Shown in pieces: positions 7,036-14,195 of a stretch of DNA of 48,435 nucleotides. The stretch comes from Planctomycetia bacterium. GTDB taxonomy: Bacteria; Planctomycetota; Planctomycetia; Pirellulales; Thermoguttaceae. The notes beneath the pieces were generated by a model. The model searched no databases and was not told the DNA's origin. It saw nothing but the letters and a program-made list of their open reading frames with translations. The first letter of the stretch is position 1, and every line of letters begins with the position of its first letter. Location: positions 1 through 48,435 of the forward strand of contig JAUNBJ010000014.1 in NCBI GenBank assembly GCA_030535245.1, in the 5' to 3' direction. The position numbers and the translations under genes were made by a program.

Positions 7036-7284
7036 ATGGATTCTGAAAAGTATCGTCAGCGGTTGTATCAGGCCGCGAAACTCATGGAAAACAGGCTGGA
7101 GAAGTCCCTTCAACGGATGGTCGATCGTGGTTTTCAAAAGGCTCTTTCCGTCCAGCCACCCACCACGCGGGGATACTTCCGCCGTTTGCATACCCTGCTT
7201 CGCAAAACCCGCGATGCACTCCCTCAAGCCCTTAAAAGCGTTCAGCCCAATTCAAAAGGAATGAAAAACGAAACACTCAGATAA
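7036..7284 (+). CDS. Small basic early phage protein, unknown
   Basis: 82 residues, strongly basic, no recognised domain. Start preceded by GGAGG (7025-7029). The N-terminal half (KYRQRLYQAAKLMENRLEKS) is predicted helical and the C-terminal half is rich in Arg and Lys. It is the first gene behind the operator-controlled promoter, the position where lambdoid-type phages keep antirepressors, excisionases or Cro-like proteins. No function is assigned. Confidence 0.6.
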   Translation: MDSEKYRQRLYQAAKLMENRLEKSLQRMVDRGFQKALSVQPPTTRGYFRRLHTLLRKTRDALPQALKSVQPNSKGMKNETLR

Positions 7285-7296
7285 CACTCAGATAAA

Positions 7297-7650
7297 ATGA
7301 CATTGGAACTCCTGGAACCCGAAGAAGTTTATTCCGCACTGTTTCGCGGAAAAATCGTTGTGGATATGACGATCGCACGAATCTATTTTTTGGATGTTCG
7401 GGATCGTTGTATCCGATGTGTCGTTCCACGAATGCCTCGAAAGGATGGAACGTTTCAAACCGCTCACCTTTTGGATGTCCTGAAATCCAAAAGGAAAGAT
7501 GGAATTAGTATTCGTGACCTCCTCGGAAACCGAATGGTCGTTGCGGAAAAACTCCGTGATGCCTATGCGTTGATACGCGTTGACGAACACGTCGAAATTC
7601 CCTTTTCGGTCATTCAGGAAAATTTGGATATGTTACAAAAAAACTCGTAA
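7297..7650 (+). CDS. Hypothetical early phage protein
   Basis: 117 residues, no family recognised. It starts 12 nt after the preceding gene, without a clear Shine-Dalgarno sequence, so translation is probably coupled. The junction contains an 11-nt tandem duplication (ACACTCAGATA twice, about 7274-7295). The sequence is mixed alpha/beta with MTIARIYFLDVRDRCIRCVV. Its 3' end overlaps the convergent DUF2513-like gene by 37 nt. Confidence 0.55.
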   Translation: MTLELLEPEEVYSALFRGKIVVDMTIARIYFLDVRDRCIRCVVPRMPRKDGTFQTAHLLDVLKSKRKDGISIRDLLGNRMVVAEKLRDAYALIRVDEHVEIPFSVIQENLDMLQKNS

Positions 7651-7895
7651 CCGCGAAGTGTGATAGGCCCTATTTCCACCGGAAGCAAGGGAATAGAAGT
7701 CTCATCAGGTTTGCGAAACCGAAGCTCGGAACGTTTCGTTCGAGCTTCTAAAAAGCCTTCAGAATACAAAAGGTGAACGATACGACGAAATGTCTTATCG
7801 TCGCAATCAAATTCAGAAGGTTGAAATGCCTTAAAATCCTCTTGTTCAAGAGCCTTGGCAAGAATTTTTTTAACAAGAATGAAGTCCATTTTCAT
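7614..7895 (-). CDS. DUF2513-like protein
   Basis: 93 residues. The pattern of an N-terminal MKMDFILVKKILAKALEQ helix, a winged-helix-like middle (FRRIVHLLYSEGFLEA) and a terminal ITLRGYEFF motif agrees with DUF2513, a small phage and mobile-element family whose ends read LT-GHEFL. Role unknown; a DNA-binding fold is plausible. The start has GAAAGGA upstream. The gene is antisense to the early operon and has its own promoter (7947-7975), consistent with lysogen expression. Confidence 0.65.
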   Translation of the reverse strand: MKMDFILVKKILAKALEQEDFKAFQPSEFDCDDKTFRRIVHLLYSEGFLEARTKRSELRFRKPDETSIPLLPVEIGPITLRGYEFFCNISKFS

Positions 7896-8231
7896 AAAAA
7901 TTCCTTTCGGTTCGGGGTTAGAGTTGAGGAAACTGACAGCCCTCTCATTCTACCCCAGCCGGAAGGAGTTGGCAAGATACCCAAAAACCTCCAACCGGAG
8001 GGATACCACCGCAGGGAGGCGGAAAAGACATAGGTGGTGGAGGGGTTGGTACTACTCCTGATCCTCATAGAGTACGACACGCTGAAAGGCACCTCCACCA
8101 CCGCCCGAATATTTATTACGGAATCCGGTAGATCGGCGAGAAATACGCTGAGCATCCCCACTGGCCAGGGGATGTGTACCGGACTGGTAGGATGGCAACG
8201 CGTTTGACAAGAGATACTGGAGATAGCGATC
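7896..8231. other. Intergenic region between divergent early genes
   Basis: No convincing gene. It contains the minus-strand promoter above and a long inverted repeat, GGTGGTGGAGG at 8033-8043 with its perfect complement at 8092-8102, enclosing 48 nt. A GTG-initiated 57-codon ORF from 8036 exists but has no ribosome-binding site. The region may carry the leader of the operon starting at 8232. Confidence 0.5.
7947..7975 (-). promoter_or_regulatory. Minus-strand promoter of DUF2513-like gene
   Basis: Read on the minus strand: TTGCCA (7975-7970), 17-bp spacer, TAGAAT (7952-7947). It is about 50 bp upstream of the start codon. Confidence 0.6.
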
Positions 8232-8699
8232 ATGGCGATAACCAAAAAATTTGAATGTACCTGCACCGTGTGCGGAAAAATTTATCAAAGCGGAAGGGCC
8301 TGGAAAAACCTGTTCTGTTCCGAAGTATGCAGGAGAGCATACAATCAGCGCAAGCTCTTGCAGCAACTGCCGGCAACACTCACATGCCCCATCTGCGGTC
8401 GCCACGTTGACAGGAAAAGTGCGTCTCAAAAATATTGCGGAACAACCTGCCAGAGGGTGGCCCACCAACGCTGGAAAAGAACTCGAAGGAAACAATGGAA
8501 ACAATACCCCTCAAACCACCGGCCAGGAGATAATGTCGAAACCGTAGCACCCCCTGATGCCATCATCTTCCGAGGTGGTGGCAAATATCCCGGATTCCTG
8601 CTCTCCCCATCACGCGGGGAAATCCAACGATTCGAGGAGGTGTTGGCCGCTCGTGCCGCCGCGTGTGGAGGACAAAACCACAGGCCTGTGACTCATTAA
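8232..8699 (+). CDS. Cys-rich zinc-ribbon phage protein
   Basis: 155 residues. Two treble-clef/zinc-ribbon-like units are visible: CTCTVCGKIY..LFCSEVCRRAYN (about 9-36) and TCPICGRHVD..KYCGTTCQRVAH (about 50-78), each a CX2C plus CX3C arrangement as in MYM/FCS or HNH-associated fingers. The C-terminal half is basic, then low-complexity. Likely nucleic-acid binding; no enzymatic motif is seen. It opens the block that runs into the CsrA-like gene (16-nt gap). Confidence 0.6.
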   Translation: MAITKKFECTCTVCGKIYQSGRAWKNLFCSEVCRRAYNQRKLLQQLPATLTCPICGRHVDRKSASQKYCGTTCQRVAHQRWKRTRRKQWKQYPSNHRPGDNVETVAPPDAIIFRGGGKYPGFLLSPSRGEIQRFEEVLAARAAACGGQNHRPVTH

Positions 8700-8715
8700 A
8701 CGGAAGGATTCCGAT

Positions 8716-9108
8716 ATGCTGGTACTTGGAAGGAAAATTGGTGAATTTGTGATACTGAAAATGGAAATGCCCCACGGCACCGAATACGTCCGCATCACCT
8801 TGACGCAAACGAAATCCGATCGTGGCCGAATTGGCGTGCAAGCTGGAAGAAACGTGATCGTGTCACGCGACGAGACGCTCACCTCGGAAGAACAAAATGC
8901 CGTGCTGGAATTTTTTGAAGGGAGAGATTATTCCGACAATTCCGCAGAGGTGTCCAAACAGGAGCTGGCCGCCGAGTTGTACGCCATCCGGCATGAATGC
9001 GACGCGGCAGATTTCCGAGACCTCCCCACCGGAGCGGAAGAGATGTATTTGCAAACTGCCAAAATGCTGATGGAGAAGTTTCATATTACCACAAAGGAGG
9101 AGATTTGA
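8716..9108 (+). CDS. CsrA-like RNA-binding protein with C-terminal extension
   Basis: 130 residues. The first 57 or so match the CsrA/RsmA beta-swap fold: MLVLGRKIGEFVIL at the N-terminus, then a five-strand pattern ending GRIGVQAGRNVIVSRDE, equivalent to the RLGI-AP--V-V-R-E block of CsrA. Family members bind GGA motifs in mRNA leaders and usually block translation. Ordinary CsrA is 60-75 residues; this protein has about 70 extra residues, acidic and helical (EEQNAVLEFF, ELAAELYAIRHE). The Arg of the RNA-binding edge (R in VSRDE) is kept. Start has GGAAGG upstream; the stop overlaps the next gene's ribosome-binding region. It may remodel host translation or bind the prophage's GGA-rich RNAs (inference). 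Confidence 0.78.
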   Translation: MLVLGRKIGEFVILKMEMPHGTEYVRITLTQTKSDRGRIGVQAGRNVIVSRDETLTSEEQNAVLEFFEGRDYSDNSAEVSKQELAAELYAIRHECDAADFRDLPTGAEEMYLQTAKMLMEKFHITTKEEI

Positions 9109-9111
9109 GCC

Positions 9112-9375
9112 ATGAAGATTTACCGGTGTGCTCAAATTGATGACGGCGACCATTTTGAGTTTTTTGTCGATTGTTTTATCGACGAAGCCGAAGACAAGCG
9201 GAAATGCCCCGGTTTTTTGGGCGAAAAGATGCCGCCAGACGAGGATACCCGGTGTGTCTGGAAAGATTGTGGTGGAAGGTGTACCAGCTACATCGTCCAC
9301 ATCAAATCTGCCAAACAGCTCGTGTACCAGTTGGGCAAGAAAATCAAAGAACTGGAATCGGAACAGGAAGATTAA
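9112..9375 (+). CDS. Hypothetical phage protein
   Basis: 87 residues, no family recognised. Start at 9112 follows GGAGGAG. Four cysteines in CPGFLGEK...CVWKDCGGRC could bind a metal; the C-terminus (KQLVYQLGKKIKELE) is a helix. It begins 3 nt after the CsrA-like stop, so the pair is co-translated. Confidence 0.55.
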   Translation: MKIYRCAQIDDGDHFEFFVDCFIDEAEDKRKCPGFLGEKMPPDEDTRCVWKDCGGRCTSYIVHIKSAKQLVYQLGKKIKELESEQED

Positions 9376-9391
9376 CAGCAAGAGGTAGGCG

Positions 9392-10459
9392 ATGGAACAT
9401 CCCCAGTGGCATACGTGGAAAGAGAGCGTTGACCCGTCCACGATTAAGGTGTTGGACGAGTTGCAAGTCCGCGAGAAGATGGATTATGAGTACGTCCGCG
9501 AACTTCAGGACGCGATGGAGGAACTCCCCAAAGGGGAAGATATTTGCGAGTTGCGGTTCGTCGATTGCGGCGAATCCAAAGGGACGTTGTTTTGTCTTGA
9601 CGGACACCACCGACGGCTGGCGGCGATGGGGGCTGGGAAAACGGTTTGGGTGCGGGTTTGGGACATCCCGCGAACCGATTGGGGAACGGTCGGGGTGCGA
9701 CGCAATTGCGCCAATGGCCGACGCCTCACCAAAGCCGAACTCCGAAAGGCCGTGGAAACGTGGTTTCGGAACCATCCTGATATGTCGGATGTGGCCGCCG
9801 CGAAAGCGTTGGGAATCCCTCGCTCCACGATCGGGGACATCCGCCGCCAGTGTGCCGAATCCGGCACACTGAATTTGTCCGAAACCGTCACGGGAAAGGA
9901 TGGCAAGGAATATCCCCGCGAACGAAAAAAGCCCACGAAAGAACAACCCGACCAGGGCTGGACAGCGAGGTGTTTGGCGTGCGGGCGAAAAATCACCGAG
10001 GCGGAATGCTGGGCCGAGGATGGCAAAGTCGTCTCGATCGGCATGAGCTTGGACGGAACGCCGGAAATGATTTTCTGTAATGACGATTGCCACGACGAAT
10101 GGCACTCCCGCCAGCTCGACAACGCCGGAACCCAAATCCTCAAATCAGCCGGACTGGACAAGGACGGACGCGGGGACGACGAAGGCCCTGCACCCGAAAA
10201 AGACGTGCCGGAGGAACGCTCTCCCTCCGCTCCCGGGTCTGTTGCCCCCGATCCGTCTCCCTCCCCGGTTGTTAACAACCAGCAGCTGCGGCCCTGCCCG
10301 TGGTGCGGGAAGAAACCACGCATTGTTCATAGGACTTGCGATAATAGACTCCAATATATTGTGGATTGCAAAAACTCGAATTGCGGCGTGATTGCTCGTA
10401 CCACTTGGTGCGAAACACCAGAACAGGCAATCGAAATCTGGAACACGCGAAAAGGATAA
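9392..10459 (+). CDS. ParB/Srx-domain protein fused to Lar-type zinc domain
   Basis: 355 residues. The N-terminal ParB-like nuclease/CTPase fold includes LDELQVREKMDYEYVRELQ, an FCLDGHHRR box (G71-R75, cf. ParB box GERR) and an HTH (about 113-150, VAAAKALGIPRSTIGDI). A central Cys pair set (CLACGRKI, FCNDDCHDEWH) forms a second metal site. The C-terminal 299-355 reads LRPCPWCGKKP..CGVIARTTWCETPEQAIEIWN, the pattern of Lar restriction-alleviation domains (PF14354). Lar is normally a separate small protein that modulates type I restriction; the Lar-like fold also occurs in other phage proteins. A combined DNA-binding and anti-restriction role is inference. A proline-rich linker (240-295) joins the parts. 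Confidence 0.78.
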   Translation: MEHPQWHTWKESVDPSTIKVLDELQVREKMDYEYVRELQDAMEELPKGEDICELRFVDCGESKGTLFCLDGHHRRLAAMGAGKTVWVRVWDIPRTDWGTVGVRRNCANGRRLTKAELRKAVETWFRNHPDMSDVAAAKALGIPRSTIGDIRRQCAESGTLNLSETVTGKDGKEYPRERKKPTKEQPDQGWTARCLACGRKITEAECWAEDGKVVSIGMSLDGTPEMIFCNDDCHDEWHSRQLDNAGTQILKSAGLDKDGRGDDEGPAPEKDVPEERSPSAPGSVAPDPSPSPVVNNQQLRPCPWCGKKPRIVHRTCDNRLQYIVDCKNSNCGVIARTTWCETPEQAIEIWNTRKG

Positions 10460-10461
10460 TG

Positions 10462-10487
10462 GGGTGGCCGGGGACGACCACCCTCCG
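10462..10487. repeat. 26-nt palindromic intergenic repeat, copy 1
   Basis: Exact reverse complement of 19713-19738. It is itself an imperfect hairpin (GGGTGGCCG paired with CGACCACCC across GGGA), following directly after the ParB-Lar stop codon. Possibly a terminator-like or RNA-processing hairpin repeated in the phage genome. Confidence 0.7.
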
Positions 10488-10505
10488 GAGAGGAAGGTAC
10501 ACGCT

Positions 10506-11426
10506 ATGATTACAAAATGGATTTACCGATTCTTGAGTTTCCTGTTCCAAAAGCCAACGGCAAAACCAGCCACGGAGCAGATGACGGCAAAACGTGACGC
10601 GGCCTATTATCGGGGCCGACGGGCAGCTCTGGCCGGGAAACCCGCCGCCGAACCGGATAGTGATGAGTACATGAAGGGCTGGTTCGCCGCAACAAAACGC
10701 AACGCGACCGCAACCGTTGCGCAACAAAACCGCAACGAAACGCAACAAATCGCAACCGTTGCGCAACAAAGCCGCCTTTCGCGGGAGGGTGTGTGTTGTG
10801 TGTGTGATGTTATTAATAATATTAATAATATTAATTTAAACCAAGAAAAACAACACACAATCGAACCACGTTTGACTCCCAGCGAGGTGGAAATCCGTCC
10901 CCCCGTCGCGAAACCCAAGCCAGCCCCAACCATGCGAAGTACCGCTCGCCATGTGCCCGCTCGTCGCCATATTCCGCAACCCGAGGGGCAGATGTCTTTC
11001 CCACTGCTTGACCCGCTCCCCGAAAATCTCGACACGCCCGAATTCAGGGAAGCGTGGGAGAGCTTCGTCCAGTGGCGGGCGGATAATCTGGGGGTGGTCG
11101 CGAAAAACGAAATCTTCAAACGTACCCTCTCGCTCTGGGCCGAGGAGAACGGCGTAGCGTTCGCGATCGCCGCGTTGGAGCTGACCCGGAAAGAAGGGCG
11201 AATCAACACCGTCTATAAACCCACGATTCGCCGCCGGAAACTCACCGCGTCCGAACGTCAACAGATTGAGTGCGATGTGTGGATGTCTCTGGGCTACGAT
11301 GGTGGAATCTGGACGGAGTACAACCAGCCTTGGGGCGACTGGATGGACGAACACCCATCCGCCTGCGACCGCTTCGACGACCTGTTCCGAAAGGCCCTGA
11401 ATCAGGCAGAATTGGAGGAGGAATAG
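10506..11426 (+). CDS. Putative phage replication protein
   Basis: 306 residues from the ATG at 10506 (GAGGAAGG upstream); an in-frame extension to 10392 overlaps the previous gene and is unlikely. The C-terminal half (about 185-300) has FREAWESFVQWRADN...GVAFAIAALELTRKEG and resembles C-terminal domains of phage replication-initiation-type proteins. The middle is low-complexity (Ala/Gln/Asn repeats, then INNININL). The underlying DNA of the low-complexity part holds four iteron-like repeats followed by an AT-rich tract, the arrangement seen in lambda O, where ori lies inside the gene. No helicase or primase motif is present. Assignment rests on context and this internal ori-like structure. 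Confidence 0.5.
   Translation: MITKWIYRFLSFLFQKPTAKPATEQMTAKRDAAYYRGRRAALAGKPAAEPDSDEYMKGWFAATKRNATATVAQQNRNETQQIATVAQQSRLSREGVCCVCDVINNINNINLNQEKQHTIEPRLTPSEVEIRPPVAKPKPAPTMRSTARHVPARRHIPQPEGQMSFPLLDPLPENLDTPEFREAWESFVQWRADNLGVVAKNEIFKRTLSLWAEENGVAFAIAALELTRKEGRINTVYKPTIRRRKLTASERQQIECDVWMSLGYDGGIWTEYNQPWGDWMDEHPSACDRFDDLFRKALNQAELEEE
10688..10843. other. Putative replication origin inside a coding region
   Basis: Four tandem 20-22-nt units begin CGCAAC: 10688-10708, 10709-10730, 10731-10750 and 10751-10772. Units 2 and 4 share the exact 20-mer CGCAACCGTTGCGCAACAAA, with an internal palindrome GCAAC-C-GTTGC. A GT-run (10790-10806) and an almost pure AT tract (10809-10839, repeats of TATTAATAA) follow. 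Iterons next to an easily melted AT tract are the hallmark of lambda-type origins. Confidence 0.55.
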
Positions 11427-11491
11427 AACCTATTCCACGTTCAAAATTACCCAAAAACGGTTAAAAAACAGGGGAAAAATGTTAAAAAACC

Positions 11492-11710
11492 ATGCCAAAA
11501 CGTCAAAAAAACAGCACAAAACGTTCCAAATCAGGACGATCAGAGCCAAAAGTACGTTGCCCGAAGTGTGGTGCCCCGGCCTACGTCATCGACACATATA
11601 GTCGCTGTGGGGCGGTTGTTGTGCGACGGCGGAGGTGTAGTAATTGCAAATGCGGATATGTGAGCCGGTGGATAGAACAACAGGAATTTCCAAAAAGTTC
11701 CGAAAAATGA
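11492..11710 (+). CDS. Small zinc-ribbon protein, NrdR/Ogr-like
   Basis: 72 residues. After a basic N-terminus comes one zinc ribbon: RCPKCGAPAYVIDTYSRCG, then RRRRCSNCKCGYVSRW. The spacing and the VIDT..VRRRRC-NC pattern closely resemble the NrdR N-terminal zinc finger and the Ogr/Delta late-gene activator finger. The ATP-cone of NrdR is absent. Position just upstream of the terminase suits a late-gene transcription activator, but that is inference. No strong ribosome-binding site is seen. Confidence 0.6.
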   Translation: MPKRQKNSTKRSKSGRSEPKVRCPKCGAPAYVIDTYSRCGAVVVRRRRCSNCKCGYVSRWIEQQEFPKSSEK

Positions 11711-11889
11711 CGGTAAAAACCCACATCTGGGAGGTACCTTCCGCCACATGGCTTCACAATCCGAGATTCTCATGCGATAATCAGATTAGTACCCCCCCGA
11801 ACATGAAAAACGTTTAATAATTCTTTTGGGTGGGGCGATCGAGAACCCCAAACGAACTAGTCGCGGGGATGTAGTTTGTCCCCGGTGGT

Positions 11890-13920
11890 ATGCCAGAGAA
11901 GTATGACGAGAAAATAAGACGACGCCAGGAGGCACGAGACATCGGGCCGCTTGAGGAGGTACGCGATTGGAAACGGCGGCTTGCGTGTCGGCGTAGTCCG
12001 TTGAAGTTTGGGCTGACGTATTTCCCCGACCATTTCTATCGGAAGTCGTCGGACGACCACAAAGACGTGTGGGAGCATGTTAAGACGGCGATATTAAAAA
12101 AGGGATGGTATGCGTTCGCCATGCCGCGAGGTTATGGAAAATCGGCGATCATGCGAATCTGCGTTCTGTGGGCGATCCTGTACGGGCTGGTCAAATACGT
12201 GGTGATTATCACGAGCGAGATTGGGTTGGGGATAGATTTTCTGGGGATGATCGCAGACGAGCTTCAGGACAACGAATTATTATTGGAGGATTTTCCCGAG
12301 CTGAAATGTTTTGTGGCGTTGGACGGAGAGCCGCGAAAACAAGGAGGGCAAACGATCAATGGGAAGAAAACGAAGCTGGTATTATCAACGGAGAGCATTC
12401 GATTTCCGTCGTTCCGGAACCACGAGGTGGTGCAGTCGAGCGAAGCGATTATCGAGGTGAAGTCGATCACATCTCGGATTCGGGGTCGGTCGAAGCGAAT
12501 CAACGGGAAGCCATCGCGTCCTGAATTGTGTGTACTGGACGACGTGCAAAGCGACGAAATGGCGAACTCTCCAGAGCAGGTAGAGAAATACCGAAAGGTA
12601 ATTAACAAGACAATTGCCGGGCTTGGGGAAAAGGGGGGCCGCATGGCCATGCTGTTTATCGGCACGGTCATCGTGAACGGCGATCTGTGTGACATCCTGT
12701 TGGATCACAAGCGCAGCCCCAAATGGCGTGGGAAAAAAAGCAAGTTGTTGTACGCGTTCCCGAAGCGGATGGATCTATGGGAGGGGGAGTATTCCGACCT
12801 GATGAATGAGAGCCTGTTACGGTTTGGGGACAACCGGCTGGCCAACGCATACTACAAGGCCCATCACGAAGAAATGTTGGAAGGTGCTCAGGTTGGGTGG
12901 AAGGCGTGCTACGAAAAAGGGGTGGACGTGGACGCTCTCCAGTACGCGATGAATCTGTATCTGGACGACAAGGAAGCGTTTTTCAGCGAACAGCAGAACG
13001 AGCCGTATGTGGACGATACCACGACGGTAAAAATCCGTTTCAATCCTGCGAACCTTTCCGGGGTGAAGCGGTGTGAGATACCGGATTGGGCCGATCATGG
13101 GTTATACGTTGGAGTGGACGTTCAGAAGGCGTTGGCATATTACGTGGTGTTGGCGTGTCGTTCGGACTTCCGCACGGCGGTCGTGGATTGGGGTACGTTT
13201 CCAGAGCAGCGGAGGAAGGACTTTTGGTATGACGCGAAAAAGGTACGTTCATGGCTCGACCCCATGCGAACGGAGGAAGATTGCATTCAGTCTGGATTAC
13301 GGGAATTGTTGCGTCGCCTTCAAGATCGCTGGCAGACGGCGGACGGTCGCAAGGTTCCGATTACAGGCGGGTTGGTGGACGCTGGGTACAAAGGTTACGA
13401 TTCGGTGATTCCGTTGCTTCTTGAGCCGGAGTTTGTCGAAAAATTCTATCCTGTGTTCGGTCGTTCTCCGGGGATGTTACGGGAGCAGTTTTGCGAGCGT
13501 CGCCCACGGGAAAACGAAACGGTGGGGCATAATCTTCTATTGTGCGAGGGTGCGGCCAACACGAACTGGGGCACGCTGGAACACGAATATGTGGCGCTCT
13601 ACACGAACGAGTGGAAAACGCAACTTTCCCAGATGTGCCAGCTTCCAAGCGACAAGCCGGGATCGCTGGTATTGTGGGGCGACGACACAGACCGTCACAC
13701 GATGTTCCTGCGTCATTTGGCCAGTGAGTACCCGGAGACGGTAACGGGACGTGTTCGGATGGATTTTTGGCACTCCATCCCGAACACAGAAAATCACCTG
13801 CTCGACGCGACGGTGTATGCGTTGGGTGCTGCGAGTATCGGGGGCTGTGTTTGGAACCGGAACCTCACTCCGGCCATGCCCCGCGAAGAAGACGGATTGG
13901 AACTGGAAGTTGTCGCCTGA
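11890..13920 (+). CDS. terL: Terminase large subunit (TerL)
   Basis: 676 residues. The N-terminal ATPase has a Walker A-like PRGYGKS (79-85) and a Walker B strand LCVLDDVQSD with D217-D218. Between them, IRFPSF and ITSRIRGRSKR fit the adenine and coupling segments. The C-terminal RNase H-like nuclease starts at YVGVDVQKAL and ends with NHLLDATVYALGAA, carrying the metal-binding acidic residues. It pumps DNA into the capsid and cuts it. No small terminase was recognised; the 11711-11889 gap (hairpins, C-runs) could hold cos or pac. The start lacks a strong Shine-Dalgarno. Followed by a 19-nt gap to the next gene. Confidence 0.93.
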   Translation: MPEKYDEKIRRRQEARDIGPLEEVRDWKRRLACRRSPLKFGLTYFPDHFYRKSSDDHKDVWEHVKTAILKKGWYAFAMPRGYGKSAIMRICVLWAILYGLVKYVVIITSEIGLGIDFLGMIADELQDNELLLEDFPELKCFVALDGEPRKQGGQTINGKKTKLVLSTESIRFPSFRNHEVVQSSEAIIEVKSITSRIRGRSKRINGKPSRPELCVLDDVQSDEMANSPEQVEKYRKVINKTIAGLGEKGGRMAMLFIGTVIVNGDLCDILLDHKRSPKWRGKKSKLLYAFPKRMDLWEGEYSDLMNESLLRFGDNRLANAYYKAHHEEMLEGAQVGWKACYEKGVDVDALQYAMNLYLDDKEAFFSEQQNEPYVDDTTTVKIRFNPANLSGVKRCEIPDWADHGLYVGVDVQKALAYYVVLACRSDFRTAVVDWGTFPEQRRKDFWYDAKKVRSWLDPMRTEEDCIQSGLRELLRRLQDRWQTADGRKVPITGGLVDAGYKGYDSVIPLLLEPEFVEKFYPVFGRSPGMLREQFCERRPRENETVGHNLLLCEGAANTNWGTLEHEYVALYTNEWKTQLSQMCQLPSDKPGSLVLWGDDTDRHTMFLRHLASEYPETVTGRVRMDFWHSIPNTENHLLDATVYALGAASIGGCVWNRNLTPAMPREEDGLELEVVA

Positions 13921-13939
13921 CGAAACGAGAGGATCCCCC

Positions 13940-14173
13940 ATGACCAAAAAAACAACGACTGAAAAAGCTCCCCCAATTGTACGAACGATGGTAACGGAAA
14001 AGAAAGCGTCCTGCCCTCGGTGCGGTTCGACCGACCGCGAGAAACGGAATCGTAGCCGGACGTTAGACTGTTCCCTTTACATGGACGGCATTCACTACAC
14101 CAAAGTGACACTGTCCTACACCAAATGCCGAAAATGCGGGCAGGTTTACATCGTCCGGATTTACGAAACGTGA
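13940..14173 (+). CDS. Small zinc-ribbon protein
   Basis: 77 residues from the ATG at 13940 (GAGAGGA upstream); the longer in-frame extension lies within TerL. One CX2C-CX2C ribbon: SCPRCGSTDRE..., 35 residues, then KCRKCGQVYIVRIYE. Nucleic-acid binding is likely, partner unknown. It sits between TerL and the inverted RhuM gene. Confidence 0.6.
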   Translation: MTKKTTTEKAPPIVRTMVTEKKASCPRCGSTDREKRNRSRTLDCSLYMDGIHYTKVTLSYTKCRKCGQVYIVRIYET

Positions 14174-14195
14174 AGCAGCAATGCCGTTTCTTCAG

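Noticed and set aside
5888..7264. 458-codon plus-strand open frame
   Set aside because: It runs out of frame through the integrase, XRE and 7036 genes and has Arg/Pro-rich shadow composition and no ribosome-binding site.
6554..7290. CGAAACACTCAGA shared by the ends of int and the 7036 gene
   Set aside because: Only 13 nt and both in coding sequence; probably chance or a minor duplication with no further support.
10688..10772. CRISPR-like array
   Set aside because: The repeats are contiguous, imperfect and lie in a reading frame with no spacers and no cas genes. An iteron reading fits better.
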